64,000 nt of DNA from Rhodoplanes tepidamans. GTDB taxonomy: Bacteria; Pseudomonadota; Alphaproteobacteria; Rhizobiales; Xanthobacteraceae. The notes under the pieces are model-generated. The model had not been told where the DNA came from and did not search any database. It worked only from the letters and a program-made list of their open reading frames with translations. Position 1 is the stretch's first letter. Every line of letters begins with the position of its first letter. A program made the position numbers and the translations under genes. Positions 1 to 8,517 of this stretch are shown here, piece by piece. The stretch spans positions 1-64,000 of the forward strand of contig NZ_JAUSUJ010000027.1 in the NCBI RefSeq assembly GCF_030813915.1, written 5' to 3'.

Positions 1-512
1 TCCTTGTCGGACAGGCTGACGAGATCGCGCGCCACCGGCCACGGAATCCCGATGTCCGGATCGTCGAAGGCGATCCCGCCCTCGCACTCCGGCGCATAGA
101 AGTCCGTCACCTTGTAGGCGACCTCGACATCGTCATCGAGCGTGCAGAAGCCGTGTGCGAAGCCGACCGGCACCCACAGCTGCCCGCCCGTCTCGGCCGT
201 CAGCTCCGCCGCGACGAACCGCCCGAAGGTCGGCGAGCCGCGCCGGATGTCGACGGCGACGTCGTAGATGCGCCCCCGCACCGCCCGCACCAGCTTGCCC
301 TGGGCGTGCGGCGGCACCTGGAAATGCAGCCCCCGCACCGTCCCCCGCTTCGCCGAATACGACTGGTTGTCCTGCACGAACCCCGCCGCGATCCCCTCCT
401 GATCCAGCAGCCGACGCGCGTTGAACGTCTCGCAGAACCACCCGCGCGAATCCGAGAACCGGCGCGGGACGATCAGGCGGGGAAGCGAGGTGGAGGACAA
501 AGCGACTTTCAC
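1..512 (-). CDS. rfbC: dTDP-4-dehydrorhamnose 3,5-epimerase, 3' end cut by window edge
   Basis: RmlC/RfbC epimerises dTDP-4-keto-6-deoxyglucose at C3 and C5, the third step of dTDP-L-rhamnose synthesis in the cytoplasm. About 170 codons are visible, against roughly 185 in the family, so only the last few are missing. Seen: RGLHFQ with the catalytic His at residue 63, VPVGFAHGF at about 114-122, VAYKVTDFY with the conserved Tyr near 133, and a DDPDIGIPWP stretch near 150. The start is a GTG at 512 (MKVALSSTSLPRL); there is no strong Shine-Dalgarno, and no ATG upstream gives a better N-terminus. The gene suggests rhamnose in the polymer made by this locus. A direct repeat (554-582) lies upstream. 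The rest of the rhamnose operon is presumably to the left of the window. Confidence 0.93.
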   Translation of the reverse strand, partial: MKVALSSTSLPRLIVPRRFSDSRGWFCETFNARRLLDQEGIAAGFVQDNQSYSAKRGTVRGLHFQVPPHAQGKLVRAVRGRIYDVAVDIRRGSPTFGRFVAAELTAETGGQLWVPVGFAHGFCTLDDDVEVAYKVTDFYAPECEGGIAFDDPDIGIPWPVARDLVSLSDK

Positions 513-553
513 TCCCGAAGGAAGGCGGATCGATCGAACTTTACCATCCGGCC

Positions 554-582
554 GATGTTATACAAGCGACCTGATGTTATAC
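554..582 (-). promoter_or_regulatory. Direct repeat of a TATAAC-type element upstream of rfbC
   Basis: GATGTTATAC occurs twice, at 554-563 and 573-582, a 19-bp period. On the minus strand each reads GTATAACATC and so contains a -10-like TATAAC in a region that is otherwise GC-rich. It lies 42 bp before the rfbC GTG. It may be two overlapping promoters or a two-site operator. Similar TAACAT-type elements sit in front of several other EPS transcription units here. Confidence 0.45.
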
Positions 583-617
583 TCGTGACCGAGCGCCGGA
601 CCGAGACGACGCCGGAG

Positions 618-1775
618 CTACGGCACCGACGCCTCGAGTCTCACCGGCACATACTGAAGGTCGCGGTTCATGGTGCCCCGGCCGTTCCTGAGGTGTCCTA
701 CAGTGAACAGCAGAACGGCGGTATCGCCGTCGATGGTGTCGAAGTTCGCGGACGTGCTGTCCGGATCGATCAGTGACGGATAGTACCAGTACTGGTCCGG
801 GCGCTCCTCGCGTGGCTTGATCGGCGCCCGCATGATGCGAGCGACCTTGGACCACGCCTTCAGATCTGGCGAGGTCGAGGCATAGAAGCCGGCCACCGGC
901 CGATCGTCGCCGGCAAGCTGAAAGCGGCCGGCCAGCACTGCGATCCAGACGCCGTGCTTGGCACTGTAGGCGAGCGACCGCGCCTCGAAACCGAGATGGG
1001 GAAGCTTCACGCACCTCCTGGCATCCTCGTCCGACTTGACGTCGACGTCGAAGCCGGTGAGGCTCAGCGCGCGCCAGCCCCCCGCATCCATCGGGTCCGA
1101 CGTCCTGAACAGGCAGTTCCCCGACGCCGCCTGATCCGAGCCCTGCATGTACACTATCGTGTAGAACGCGTCGTCCTTCCTGACGATGTTCGTCGTGGTG
1201 AAGGCTCCGTAGCGGCGATCCGCTCCTTCGGGATATCGGTCCGAGAGACTGACGACCACACGGTCCTTCGGAGCGAAAAGATCGAAGCTCCGCCCCATGT
1301 CGGACGACCGCGCGGCGAGGATCTTGTTGAGCCAGCACTTGCCGATGCGCCCGGCCGGATCGCAGCCGGCCTGCCTGGACTCGATCGCGAGATCCTGGCT
1401 GACCAGCGCCGCGACGTTCTTCCCGTCATAGGTGTAGGTCGCCTGGATCCACAGCTTGCCGGTCCCGGCTGGATAGTCGGTCCCGCGCAGGAGCGTTTCG
1501 CAGGACGGCCGCAGTGACGCGAAATCACTGCCGATGAGCGCCCAGTTGGTGCGGTGGGTGGCGATCAGGACGATCTCGCCGTCCGCGCGTCGGAACGCCC
1601 GCGCCGGCGAGTCCGGAATCTGCTCGTCATCGCAGCGTTGACGGTTCCATTCGTAGAGCACTTGCTGGTCGCCGGCGACCGTCAGCGACACGGCGGGACC
1701 GTCGGAGGCGTGCCCCGGATGGACGGAGCCCGCGACCGCCACGACCAAGAGGATCGGGAATAGTCGTTTGCGCAT
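618..1775 (-). CDS. Secreted protein of unknown function, possibly beta-propeller-like
   Basis: A 385-residue protein whose function I do not recognise. The ATG at 1775 is chosen because it follows a strong AGGAGGTGAC ribosome site; an upstream in-frame start at 1805 lacks one. The N-terminus MRKRLFPILLVVAVAG...GHA is a signal peptide, so the product is periplasmic or extracellular. The mature part is rich in beta-type segments (for example IVLIATHRTNWALIG and GKLWIQATYTYDGK) and has short Asp/Trp-containing stretches such as AGGWRALSLTGFDVDV. This recalls five-bladed propeller glycoside hydrolases (GH43/GH32-like), but no catalytic triad can be assigned by eye. It lies between a GT2-like gene and rfbC on the same strand, so a role in glycan processing is possible but is only inferred from position. 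Confidence 0.8.
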   Translation of the reverse strand: MRKRLFPILLVVAVAGSVHPGHASDGPAVSLTVAGDQQVLYEWNRQRCDDEQIPDSPARAFRRADGEIVLIATHRTNWALIGSDFASLRPSCETLLRGTDYPAGTGKLWIQATYTYDGKNVAALVSQDLAIESRQAGCDPAGRIGKCWLNKILAARSSDMGRSFDLFAPKDRVVVSLSDRYPEGADRRYGAFTTTNIVRKDDAFYTIVYMQGSDQAASGNCLFRTSDPMDAGGWRALSLTGFDVDVKSDEDARRCVKLPHLGFEARSLAYSAKHGVWIAVLAGRFQLAGDDRPVAGFYASTSPDLKAWSKVARIMRAPIKPREERPDQYWYYPSLIDPDSTSANFDTIDGDTAVLLFTVGHLRNGRGTMNRDLQYVPVRLEASVP

Positions 1776-1874
1776 GTCACCTCCTCGGTCTTCCTCGCCG
1801 AACACGTCGGCCCCAGGACGTCGACCGCCCCGCTCGCGGCCGCTGTCTCTCTCCGCGCCCGCAGGTGCGCGCCG

Positions 1875-2720
1875 TCAGACGATATCCGTCGGAATCCAGT
1901 CGGGCAGCGCGAAGACGGCCCGTGGCCGGACGTTCTGCGGAATCCTGTAGTAGTCGTTCTGGAGGGTAATGCCCGCGACGATCTTGGCGATCTCGGGTCC
2001 GAAGAGGAAGTCCTCGGACTCCCGGAACGGGCAGTCGTCGAGTTCGATGAAACGCTTGAGGACGGCCCGGTACTCCGCCGTGGTGTGGCCGGAAGACGCC
2101 GCATTCTTCCAGACGATTCCGCGCGTCGTGCGAAGCCGGAGCAGACACTGGCCGACATCGACCCACCGGTTGTGGATCAGATAAAGCCCACCGAAGCTCG
2201 GCTGCGCGGTGCTGCCGTGAAATCCGCCGGTCCAGCGCACCGCCCGCCGCACCGCCGAGGTCTTGCACATCGGCGAGACGAACTGAACATGCCGCCGCTG
2301 CGCGAGTATCGGGACCGACAGATCGAGTGGCGCGTCCGTCGTGAGCTTGTGGATCAGATTGAGGCCGATCGCCGTGTAGGCCTCCCTCTCGTCCGCGGTG
2401 AAAAAGGCCAGCAGGTTCTCGAAGCGCCGCGGGTCGGCGATCAGCAGCTCGTCGGAATCCGTGTAGATCACCAGATCGTAGTATCGGAACAGATTTCTGG
2501 CGAGGTCGGAAACGAAGTTCGCACGCTTGCCGTCGTCGAACGGAACCCGAGGCAGCTTCATCACCGAAACGTCGCCGGCGACGGCGGCGACCGAGCCGTC
2601 GTCGCTGCCGTCGTCGACGACGAGGAGGTCGACGCCCGGGATCTGCTTGCGGTAATGCCGGATCCAGATCGGCAGATTGAACGACTCGTTGTAGACTTGC
2701 GTGATCGCACAGATCTTCAT
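1875..2720 (-). CDS. Glycosyltransferase, GT2/GT-A fold
   Basis: A 281-residue cytoplasmic transferase probably adding one sugar to the lipid-linked repeat unit. N-terminal ITQVYNES (5-12) and VDDGSDDGS (about 35-43) are the usual GT-A nucleotide-binding segments, and YTDSDELL near residue 87 supplies a DxD-type metal-binding motif. It most resembles the Glyco_tranf_2_4 subgroup. The ATG at 2720 follows GAGGAGCG. The gene is 97 bp downstream of a pyruvyl transferase gene and reads in the same direction, probably as one operon. Donor and acceptor sugars cannot be read from the sequence. Confidence 0.85.
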   Translation of the reverse strand: MKICAITQVYNESFNLPIWIRHYRKQIPGVDLLVVDDGSDDGSVAAVAGDVSVMKLPRVPFDDGKRANFVSDLARNLFRYYDLVIYTDSDELLIADPRRFENLLAFFTADEREAYTAIGLNLIHKLTTDAPLDLSVPILAQRRHVQFVSPMCKTSAVRRAVRWTGGFHGSTAQPSFGGLYLIHNRWVDVGQCLLRLRTTRGIVWKNAASSGHTTAEYRAVLKRFIELDDCPFRESEDFLFGPEIAKIVAGITLQNDYYRIPQNVRPRAVFALPDWIPTDIV

Positions 2721-2817
2721 GCGAACGCTCCTCGCCCCTTCACCTCACCGATCCGACGCCGGCGGATCCCCGAGCGGCGGCAGGACGCAGCGTCCCGACC
2801 GTCCGGACCGGCCGCCA

Positions 2818-3951
2818 TCAGGCCGGCCGGCGTACGAACGACTCGAGATGCGACGACGGCTTCAGCCCGAGCTCCGCGAACAGCGCCCTGTAACGCGCCG
2901 CTATCTCGGCCCGATTCACTTCGAACGCCACGGGGTCGAACTTGGTCGCCGCGAACATCCGCTTGATGTCGTAGCGATGCTCGATCATCTGCGACGGCTC
3001 GAGCCCGGGAAGCTTGAGCTTCGCCGCGAGCTCGCGGGTGCGCGTGTCGTGCGTGACGCACAGCGACGGGATCCCGGACTGGAAAGCCATCATGGTGCCG
3101 TGGATGCGCGTGTTGATCGAGCAGGAGAACCGCTTCATGTAGACCTGCCAGGACGGCACGCTGCTGGGCACGTGCCCGTAGTCCAGGAGGAACGCGCGCA
3201 GCTCGTCGACCGACATGCCGAGAAACGTCGCGACCTCGCCGAAATAGGCGGAGTCCTGCTCGTTCAGCGTCTCGCGGTACATGGCGGCGATCAGCTCGGG
3301 GGGACGCTGCACGATGTAGGACGAGCCGCGCTTGAGCTGGACGAGACGCACCAGCTCGCGCTCCACGCTGGTCAGGTTGCCCTTCCGGCAGGCCGCGTGG
3401 ACCGCGATGCTCGTCGGCTCCAGCTCCTTCATCCTGGCCGCGACCGTCTCACCGAGCTTCCGGTCCGGATTCATCAGCACGGACGGGCAGCCCAGAACCT
3501 CGACATTGGACGCGCCCAGCGCCTTGCAGACCTTCGCCGAATACTCTCCGCGCACGCCGATGAACGGGGTCCGGGCCGACACCTCGACCAGGAACTCCTT
3601 CACGTTGTCGGCGACCGGCGGGATGACGTCGTCGCGCTCGGACTGGGCGCCGAGGCCGACGATGACCACCGGGAGGTCGAGTTCGCGGACGATCTCGGTG
3701 ATCGGCGCGAGGTTGGAGTGGGTCCCGATGAAGTTCGCCGCCGGGATGACGAACGCCCTGAGCCCCTTCGGAAGCGACTTGCCGGCCGTCTTCCACGGGA
3801 CGAAGGTCACCTCCTCGTCGAGCAGCCGTCGCGCCGTGTACCAGAAGGCGAGATTTCCGACGTTGCGGCCGGTCACCCGCATCAGACCGGCGGAGGTCTG
3901 GATGTCGGGATTGGTCGCCGTCCCGTCGTTCGCCGCCAGCACGCCGATCAT
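2818..3951 (-). CDS. Polysaccharide pyruvyl transferase family protein (1)
   Basis: A 377-residue PS_pyruv_trans family member. Such enzymes use phosphoenolpyruvate to place ketal pyruvate on a sugar of EPS or cell-wall glycans, adding negative charge. Seen: MIGVLAANDGT at the N-terminus, VVIVGLGAQSE near 110, FIGVRGEYSAK near 140, VLGCPSVLMNP near 155, and the C-terminal RIHGTMMAFQSGIPS with CVTHDTRT that is typical of the family's GT-B-like second domain. The ATG at 3951 follows GAGAGGG. It is 43 bp downstream of a second gene of the same family, and the two proteins share layout (G-x-GAQ, VRG-x-[YF]SA, GCPS, HG motifs), so they look like diverged paralogues with different acceptors. Confidence 0.88.
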   Translation of the reverse strand: MIGVLAANDGTATNPDIQTSAGLMRVTGRNVGNLAFWYTARRLLDEEVTFVPWKTAGKSLPKGLRAFVIPAANFIGTHSNLAPITEIVRELDLPVVIVGLGAQSERDDVIPPVADNVKEFLVEVSARTPFIGVRGEYSAKVCKALGASNVEVLGCPSVLMNPDRKLGETVAARMKELEPTSIAVHAACRKGNLTSVERELVRLVQLKRGSSYIVQRPPELIAAMYRETLNEQDSAYFGEVATFLGMSVDELRAFLLDYGHVPSSVPSWQVYMKRFSCSINTRIHGTMMAFQSGIPSLCVTHDTRTRELAAKLKLPGLEPSQMIEHRYDIKRMFAATKFDPVAFEVNRAEIAARYRALFAELGLKPSSHLESFVRRPA

Positions 3952-3994
3952 GCGCAGACCCTCTCACGCCGGACGATGTTCATCGCGTCCACCA

Positions 3995-5143
3995 TCACAT
4001 CCTGTTCGGAATCGCGCAGCGATCGAGCAGGCCCTTGAAGCGGTCGTAGTTCGACCCGAAGTTCTTCTTGAACGGATCGAACTGTCCGGGGTCGAGCACC
4101 TTTTCGAGCGGCTGCTCGAGAATCGCCTCGGCCGAGTAGGTCGGGATCGAGAACGTCTCGGCGAGCTCGCTCGAACGCGTGTCGTAGCTGACGACCACGC
4201 CCGGAACCCGGTTGGCGAGCGCCGGCAGGACGCCGTGCACCCGGTAGCCGATGGCGAAGTCGTGCTTGCGGATCATGGTGTCGTAGTCCTCGACCCTGTC
4301 GTTGAGGAACAGCCTGCTGCGATATATGTCGGTCAGCCGCGCCTCGTTCTCCGGGGTGAACCATTCCGCCTTGCGGAGCCGCTCGGTGGCCTGCCCGATG
4401 GCGGCCTCGTCCTTGGCGAAGAACGCCTTCTCCTCGGGTTCGCCGTGGATCGTGACGGTGGTGTCGTAGGTGTCGGAGACGCGCAGCAGCAGCTCCCGCT
4501 GCATCCGGGTGAAGGCCTTGGTGTCGGCCGCGTAGTAGTGGCTGGTCTCGCGCCGCAGGCTGAAGGCGATGCGCTTGTTGTCGGCCGGCGCCTTGAGGGC
4601 GAGCTTCAGGTCGCGATCGCGGTTGCGGAACAGCGACGGGCAACCGACCACCTCGACGTTCTTGATGCCGTTGTCGGCCAGCACCTCGGCCGAGAAGGCG
4701 CCGCGGACTCCGATCGCGCGGCTCCGCTCGGCGATCAGCGACCAGATCCGCTTGCTCTCGTCGGACAGCTCGACCTTGCGGCGCGCCTCCGCCTGGGCCC
4801 CGACCCCGATCGCGTAGACCGGGATCTTCAGCTGCCCGAGCACCCACTCCGCCTTCTCCCACCGCATGTACTCGTGGATGAAGTTCGAGGCGCGCAGGAT
4901 CACGTAGTCGAAGATCGCGTTGTAGCGCGCGATGTCCGCCTCGGTGGGGTTGGCGATCTTGAGGACGTCGAGGTCGGCGAAGTCGAGCAACTTGAGGATG
5001 GAGTCGTACACCATCATGTCGCCCGTGTTGAAGTAGCTGTTAATGTAATCCGAGCGGACCTGATCGTAGATCATGATCTTGTCGTGCTCGTAACGCTTAC
5101 CGGCAGGAATCATCACGAGGATATTGGGCTTTCGCGCATTCAT
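3995..5143 (-). CDS. Polysaccharide pyruvyl transferase family protein (2)
   Basis: A paralogue of the preceding downstream gene, with the same order of motifs: YAIGVGAQAE, AIGVRGAFSAEVL, VVGCPSLFRN and a C-terminal GYRVHGVLPALANR followed by VVSYDTRS. It presumably pyruvylates (or is recruited to modify) a different sugar of the repeat unit. The start is ambiguous. The frame is open to a TTG at 5206 that overlaps the upstream stop, and ATGs occur at 5158, 5149 and 5143. I prefer 5143 (MNARKPN) because GGAAATGAGA precedes it at good spacing, giving 382 residues. It follows the GT4 gene ending at 5203 and is very probably in the same operon. Confidence 0.86.
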   Translation of the reverse strand: MNARKPNILVMIPAGKRYEHDKIMIYDQVRSDYINSYFNTGDMMVYDSILKLLDFADLDVLKIANPTEADIARYNAIFDYVILRASNFIHEYMRWEKAEWVLGQLKIPVYAIGVGAQAEARRKVELSDESKRIWSLIAERSRAIGVRGAFSAEVLADNGIKNVEVVGCPSLFRNRDRDLKLALKAPADNKRIAFSLRRETSHYYAADTKAFTRMQRELLLRVSDTYDTTVTIHGEPEEKAFFAKDEAAIGQATERLRKAEWFTPENEARLTDIYRSRLFLNDRVEDYDTMIRKHDFAIGYRVHGVLPALANRVPGVVVSYDTRSSELAETFSIPTYSAEAILEQPLEKVLDPGQFDPFKKNFGSNYDRFKGLLDRCAIPNRM

Positions 5144-5202
5144 TCTCATTTCCGTCATGACCTGGGCGTTGTTTCGGACGTTAGTCGAAATGCCGGCTAG
5201 GC

Positions 5203-6438
5203 TCAACCGGCCCGGGCCAAACTCAGATACGCGATCGCATAATCGTCATACGATATCGGCTGCGTTATGTTGGAGGCGAGGCGCTCCCATAGGCCGCTGG
5301 TGGTGGCGGCCTCGGCCAGGGTGTCGGCGAGATCGACGGGGCTGCGCGCCTCGAAATGCAGCCCGGTCACGCCGTGCTGCACCTTCTCGGCCATGCCGCC
5401 GATGCCGGCCGCGATGACGGGCCGGCGGCAGCAGAACGCCTCCTGGATGACCATCGGCGAGTTTTCCCACCAGATGGAGGGGACCACCACCCAGCCGACC
5501 CGGCTCATCCGCTTCGGCAGCTCGTGCGGCTCGTAGGCGCCGACCCAGCGCAGCGAGCCTTCGACGATCAGGGGCGCCCGCAGCTTCTCGATCAGGTCCT
5601 GGTAGCGCTGCTCCTGCTGCTCCAGATTGGCGCCGTGGATCTCGACCTGGATGCTCCGCCGCACGTCGGTCCGCATCAGATGCAGGGCCTGCAGCAGGAT
5701 GTCGACGCCCTTGAACTCGGTGATCTGGCCGAAGAAGCCGAACCGGTGCCTGAGGCTCTGCCGCTCCGAGGAGAGCGGCCGCGCGCCGAACTGCGGCTGC
5801 CCGTTCTCGATCACCACGATGTACTCCCGCGGAATGCCCCAGGCGATGTAGCGCTGCCGCAGGAACTCGGACGGCGACACGAACATGTCGGCCGCCTCGA
5901 AGTGCTTCTGGATGTAGTGCTTGCGCAGCCAGAACGACTCCGCGGTGCGCTCCGGCATGCAGCTGCTGCACTCTTCCGGGCTCTCCTTGTGGCACAGCCG
6001 GTTGCTGCGCGCCTTCACCATCTGGCCGCGGTTCAGGCAGATCGCCATGTACTCGTGCAGGGTGAGGCAGACGAAGGCGTCGGGCAGCTCGCGGCGCAGC
6101 TCGCGCAGCATTTCGAGCCCGATATGGGCGTAATGGTGCACGTAGACGACGTCGGGCTTCTTGACCTTCAGGAACCCGCGCAGCGACTCGTAGATGCCGT
6201 TCGGATAGGCGCTCCGCAGCAGGAACCAGTCGTGCATGTCCTGCCGCCACAGATACTCGTTCGGGCGCCGCATGGCGATCATCCCGTGCGACACCGAGGG
6301 CAGATCGGTCCTGGCCAGGAAGTCGACCGTCTCGACCGACGGGTTGTCCTTCAGGGAGCGGTACAGGTTGAAGGCGGCGATCTCGGCCCCGCCGACGCTG
6401 AAGTCGGGATGGCCGTGGGCGATGACGAGAACCTTCAT
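5203..6438 (-). CDS. Glycosyltransferase family 4
   Basis: A 411-residue GT-B retaining transferase. The N-terminus MKVLVIAHGHPDFSVGGAE carries the glycine-rich acceptor-side loop. FGFFGQITEFKGVDILLQA (about residue 240) opens the C-terminal Rossmann domain, and WWENSPMVIQEAF gives the EX7E donor-phosphate motif. CHKESPEECSSC near 170 holds four closely spaced cysteines, seen in some GT4 enzymes of actinobacterial and proteobacterial EPS loci, possibly a structural metal site. The ATG at 6438 overlaps the stop of the upstream GT2 gene (ATGA), showing translational coupling. Confidence 0.9.
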   Translation of the reverse strand: MKVLVIAHGHPDFSVGGAEIAAFNLYRSLKDNPSVETVDFLARTDLPSVSHGMIAMRRPNEYLWRQDMHDWFLLRSAYPNGIYESLRGFLKVKKPDVVYVHHYAHIGLEMLRELRRELPDAFVCLTLHEYMAICLNRGQMVKARSNRLCHKESPEECSSCMPERTAESFWLRKHYIQKHFEAADMFVSPSEFLRQRYIAWGIPREYIVVIENGQPQFGARPLSSERQSLRHRFGFFGQITEFKGVDILLQALHLMRTDVRRSIQVEIHGANLEQQEQRYQDLIEKLRAPLIVEGSLRWVGAYEPHELPKRMSRVGWVVVPSIWWENSPMVIQEAFCCRRPVIAAGIGGMAEKVQHGVTGLHFEARSPVDLADTLAEAATTSGLWERLASNITQPISYDDYAIAYLSLARAG

Positions 6439-8318
6439 GAGGCGCCTTCCGCGGCGAGAATGGCCGTGATCGCCGTCTTCCACCGGCGCTCGTGGCGCCA
6501 CGCGTTGTAGCGGACCACGAAGTTGCGGAAGCTGTCCTGGCCGATGGCGGAGAACGACTGGCGCTCGAGGTGGACGAGGTTCACGTCCTCCACGCAGACG
6601 AGCGAGAATCCCGCCTCCCGCACCTTGAGGCAGAGATCCGAGTCCTCGAAGTCGCCGACCAGGAACCCCTCGTCGAGGCCGCCGATGCGCAGATAGTCGG
6701 CCCGCCGCATCAGGAGACACGCGCCGGTGAGGGCGGTGCGCGGCGTCGCCTTGGGGCTCGGCGGCGGCGCCTCGAGCCCCATGCCCGGATGCTTGTTGAC
6801 GTGTGCGTTCAGATCGGGCTCCCACGCGAAGGCGATGCCGTCGTGCTGGACGGATCCGTTCGGGTAGAACAGCCGCGCACCGACGGCGCCGACGTCGGCC
6901 CGCGACTCGAGCACGGCCAGCATCTTGCCGAGCCAGCCCGGCTCGATCGGGATCACGTCCGAGTTCAACAGCAGGAGGTTCGGTGCTCGCGCGACCGCGA
7001 TGCCGACATTGTTGGCACCGGAAAACCCGCGGTTGTCGCCGGCGGACACGAGGCGGAACGGGACGCGGTTCGCCTCGAACAGGCGGGGCGCCGCGCGCCG
7101 CACGTCCGACAGGATGCGAGGGTCGTCGACCACGTAGATCAGCTCGGCACCGTCGCGGATCTCCTCGTCCTCCGAGAAGGCGAGGAGCTGGTTGAGCATG
7201 AAGTCGAAACGCCCGAACAACGGCACCACGACGGAACAGCGCGGGTCCGCCGGGAGCCGCCCGAATTCGGACAGCTCGACGCGGTCGCGCGGGCGGCCGG
7301 CCAGCTTGGCCTGCACCAGCGCCTCGATGATCGGTCCGTCGTGCTGCTCCAGCCGCTCGAAGAAGCGGTCGGCCGGGGTCGGAAACGCGAAGGCCCAGCG
7401 CGCGAAGCTCACCGGCTCCTGCGGTGCGGCGTCCCATCGCGCCGCCGCCACCGTGCAGGCCTCGTCGCCGTCGACGGCGATCAGGCGGATCTCCTGCCCG
7501 AGCAGGATCGGCCTGCGCCAGGCGTGCATGAACCCGGCGTTGAACGTGTCGTTGCCGAACTCGTGGCCGAACGCGTCGACGATGTCCGGGCGGTGCCAGC
7601 GGATCGCCTTGTCGGCCCAGACGAAGCCGCCGGCCGAATCGGCGAGCGCGAGGCGTACGCCCGGGCAGGTGACGACCCATCCGACGACGAGACCGCCGTG
7701 GGCCGAAACACCCTTCGCCTGCTCGACGAAGCCGCGCGCCCGCGGGCTGGAGATCGGAATGACCTGGGCGGCGACGCGGGCGCAGAGACCGGACCGGTCG
7801 CCCGCCGCGGCGAGCACGAAACCCAGCCGGGCCTTGTGCTCGGCGGCGAGCCGCTCCAGTCCGGGATCGTCGGCCTGCGGCGCGCCGAGCTCGAAACGGG
7901 TCCCGCACAGCCAGAAGCTCGTGCGCTTGCCGAGGTCGATCGCCGCGAGCATGCCGCGGACCTTGTCGGCCGAGGCGGGATACGCCATCTCGAGATCGGG
8001 CCGGCGGAAGAAGGTCACGGCGCCGGCACTCGCCCGTCCGCCGCCGCGCTCGCCCGGACGCACCACCTCGGCGCCCTCGTAGCCGGCCACCCACCCGGAG
8101 ACGAAGACGAGCCCGTCGATCCGCACCACGTAGTCGATCGCGAAGCCGCGGAACACCGCCGCGTCGTGGTCCAGCTCGGCATAGGGAAGATCGGTGCTGC
8201 GCAGCTCCACCACGTCCGGTCGTGACGGATGGGCCGCGACGGGAGCGACGTCGCGCGCGCCCGCCTCCTCGACCTCCCCACCGGCGGACGACGCCGGGGC
8301 CTTCTTCGGACGACTCAT
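6435..8318 (-). CDS. Large glycosyltransferase family 2 with N-terminal extension
   Basis: About 627 residues. The first ~290 residues match no fold I recognise; they include LVFVSGWVAGYEG and repeated FARWAFAFPTP-type stretches. The GT2 domain follows: CSVVVPLFGR, IYVVDDP, NRGFSGANNVGIA, LLLNSDVIP (DxD-type) and GGLDEGFLVGDFEDSDLCLK, the ED acceptor motif. This layout matches GT2 proteins of EPS/O-antigen loci. There are two in-frame ATGs, 8330 and 8318 (M5); I use 8318 without strong ribosome-site evidence. It is the first gene of a minus-strand operon of at least six genes running to rfbC, and a CRP-type palindrome lies 68 bp upstream. Confidence 0.86.
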   Translation of the reverse strand: MSRPKKAPASSAGGEVEEAGARDVAPVAAHPSRPDVVELRSTDLPYAELDHDAAVFRGFAIDYVVRIDGLVFVSGWVAGYEGAEVVRPGERGGGRASAGAVTFFRRPDLEMAYPASADKVRGMLAAIDLGKRTSFWLCGTRFELGAPQADDPGLERLAAEHKARLGFVLAAAGDRSGLCARVAAQVIPISSPRARGFVEQAKGVSAHGGLVVGWVVTCPGVRLALADSAGGFVWADKAIRWHRPDIVDAFGHEFGNDTFNAGFMHAWRRPILLGQEIRLIAVDGDEACTVAAARWDAAPQEPVSFARWAFAFPTPADRFFERLEQHDGPIIEALVQAKLAGRPRDRVELSEFGRLPADPRCSVVVPLFGRFDFMLNQLLAFSEDEEIRDGAELIYVVDDPRILSDVRRAAPRLFEANRVPFRLVSAGDNRGFSGANNVGIAVARAPNLLLLNSDVIPIEPGWLGKMLAVLESRADVGAVGARLFYPNGSVQHDGIAFAWEPDLNAHVNKHPGMGLEAPPPSPKATPRTALTGACLLMRRADYLRIGGLDEGFLVGDFEDSDLCLKVREAGFSLVCVEDVNLVHLERQSFSAIGQDSFRNFVVRYNAWRHERRWKTAITAILAAEGAS

Positions 8319-8385
8319 AGTTGTTACCATGACGGACCAGCGAGATATGTTACATGATATGCCAGCGAGCGGGATACGCCATTAG

Positions 8386-8401
8386 TGTGATAGATTTCAC
8401 A
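8386..8401. promoter_or_regulatory. Perfect CRP-type operator TGTGA-N6-TCACA
   Basis: TGTGATAGATTTCACA matches the CRP consensus palindrome at every defined position. It lies in the divergent gap between the GT2 gene (start 8318, minus) and the methyltransferase gene (start about 8518, plus). A TAACAT -10-like hexamer on the minus strand at 8352-8347 puts the site about 53 bp upstream of the likely start of the GT operon, a plausible activator position. The CRP-like protein encoded at 43679-44341 is the obvious candidate to bind it. Confidence 0.7.
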
Positions 8402-8517
8402 TTACCGAACATGTGCTACGAATGCCACATTCCGATGTCATGTCCGTCGCGATCCGGCGACGGCGCGGTCCGGTACGGCGCGGTCCGGCCGGACCTCTTC
8501 GGCGAGGTGCGTATCGA

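Noticed and set aside
618-1338. 253-codon overlapping frame inside the secreted unknown protein
   Set aside because: A Ser/Arg-rich shadow frame. The other frame has a signal peptide and a strong ribosome site.
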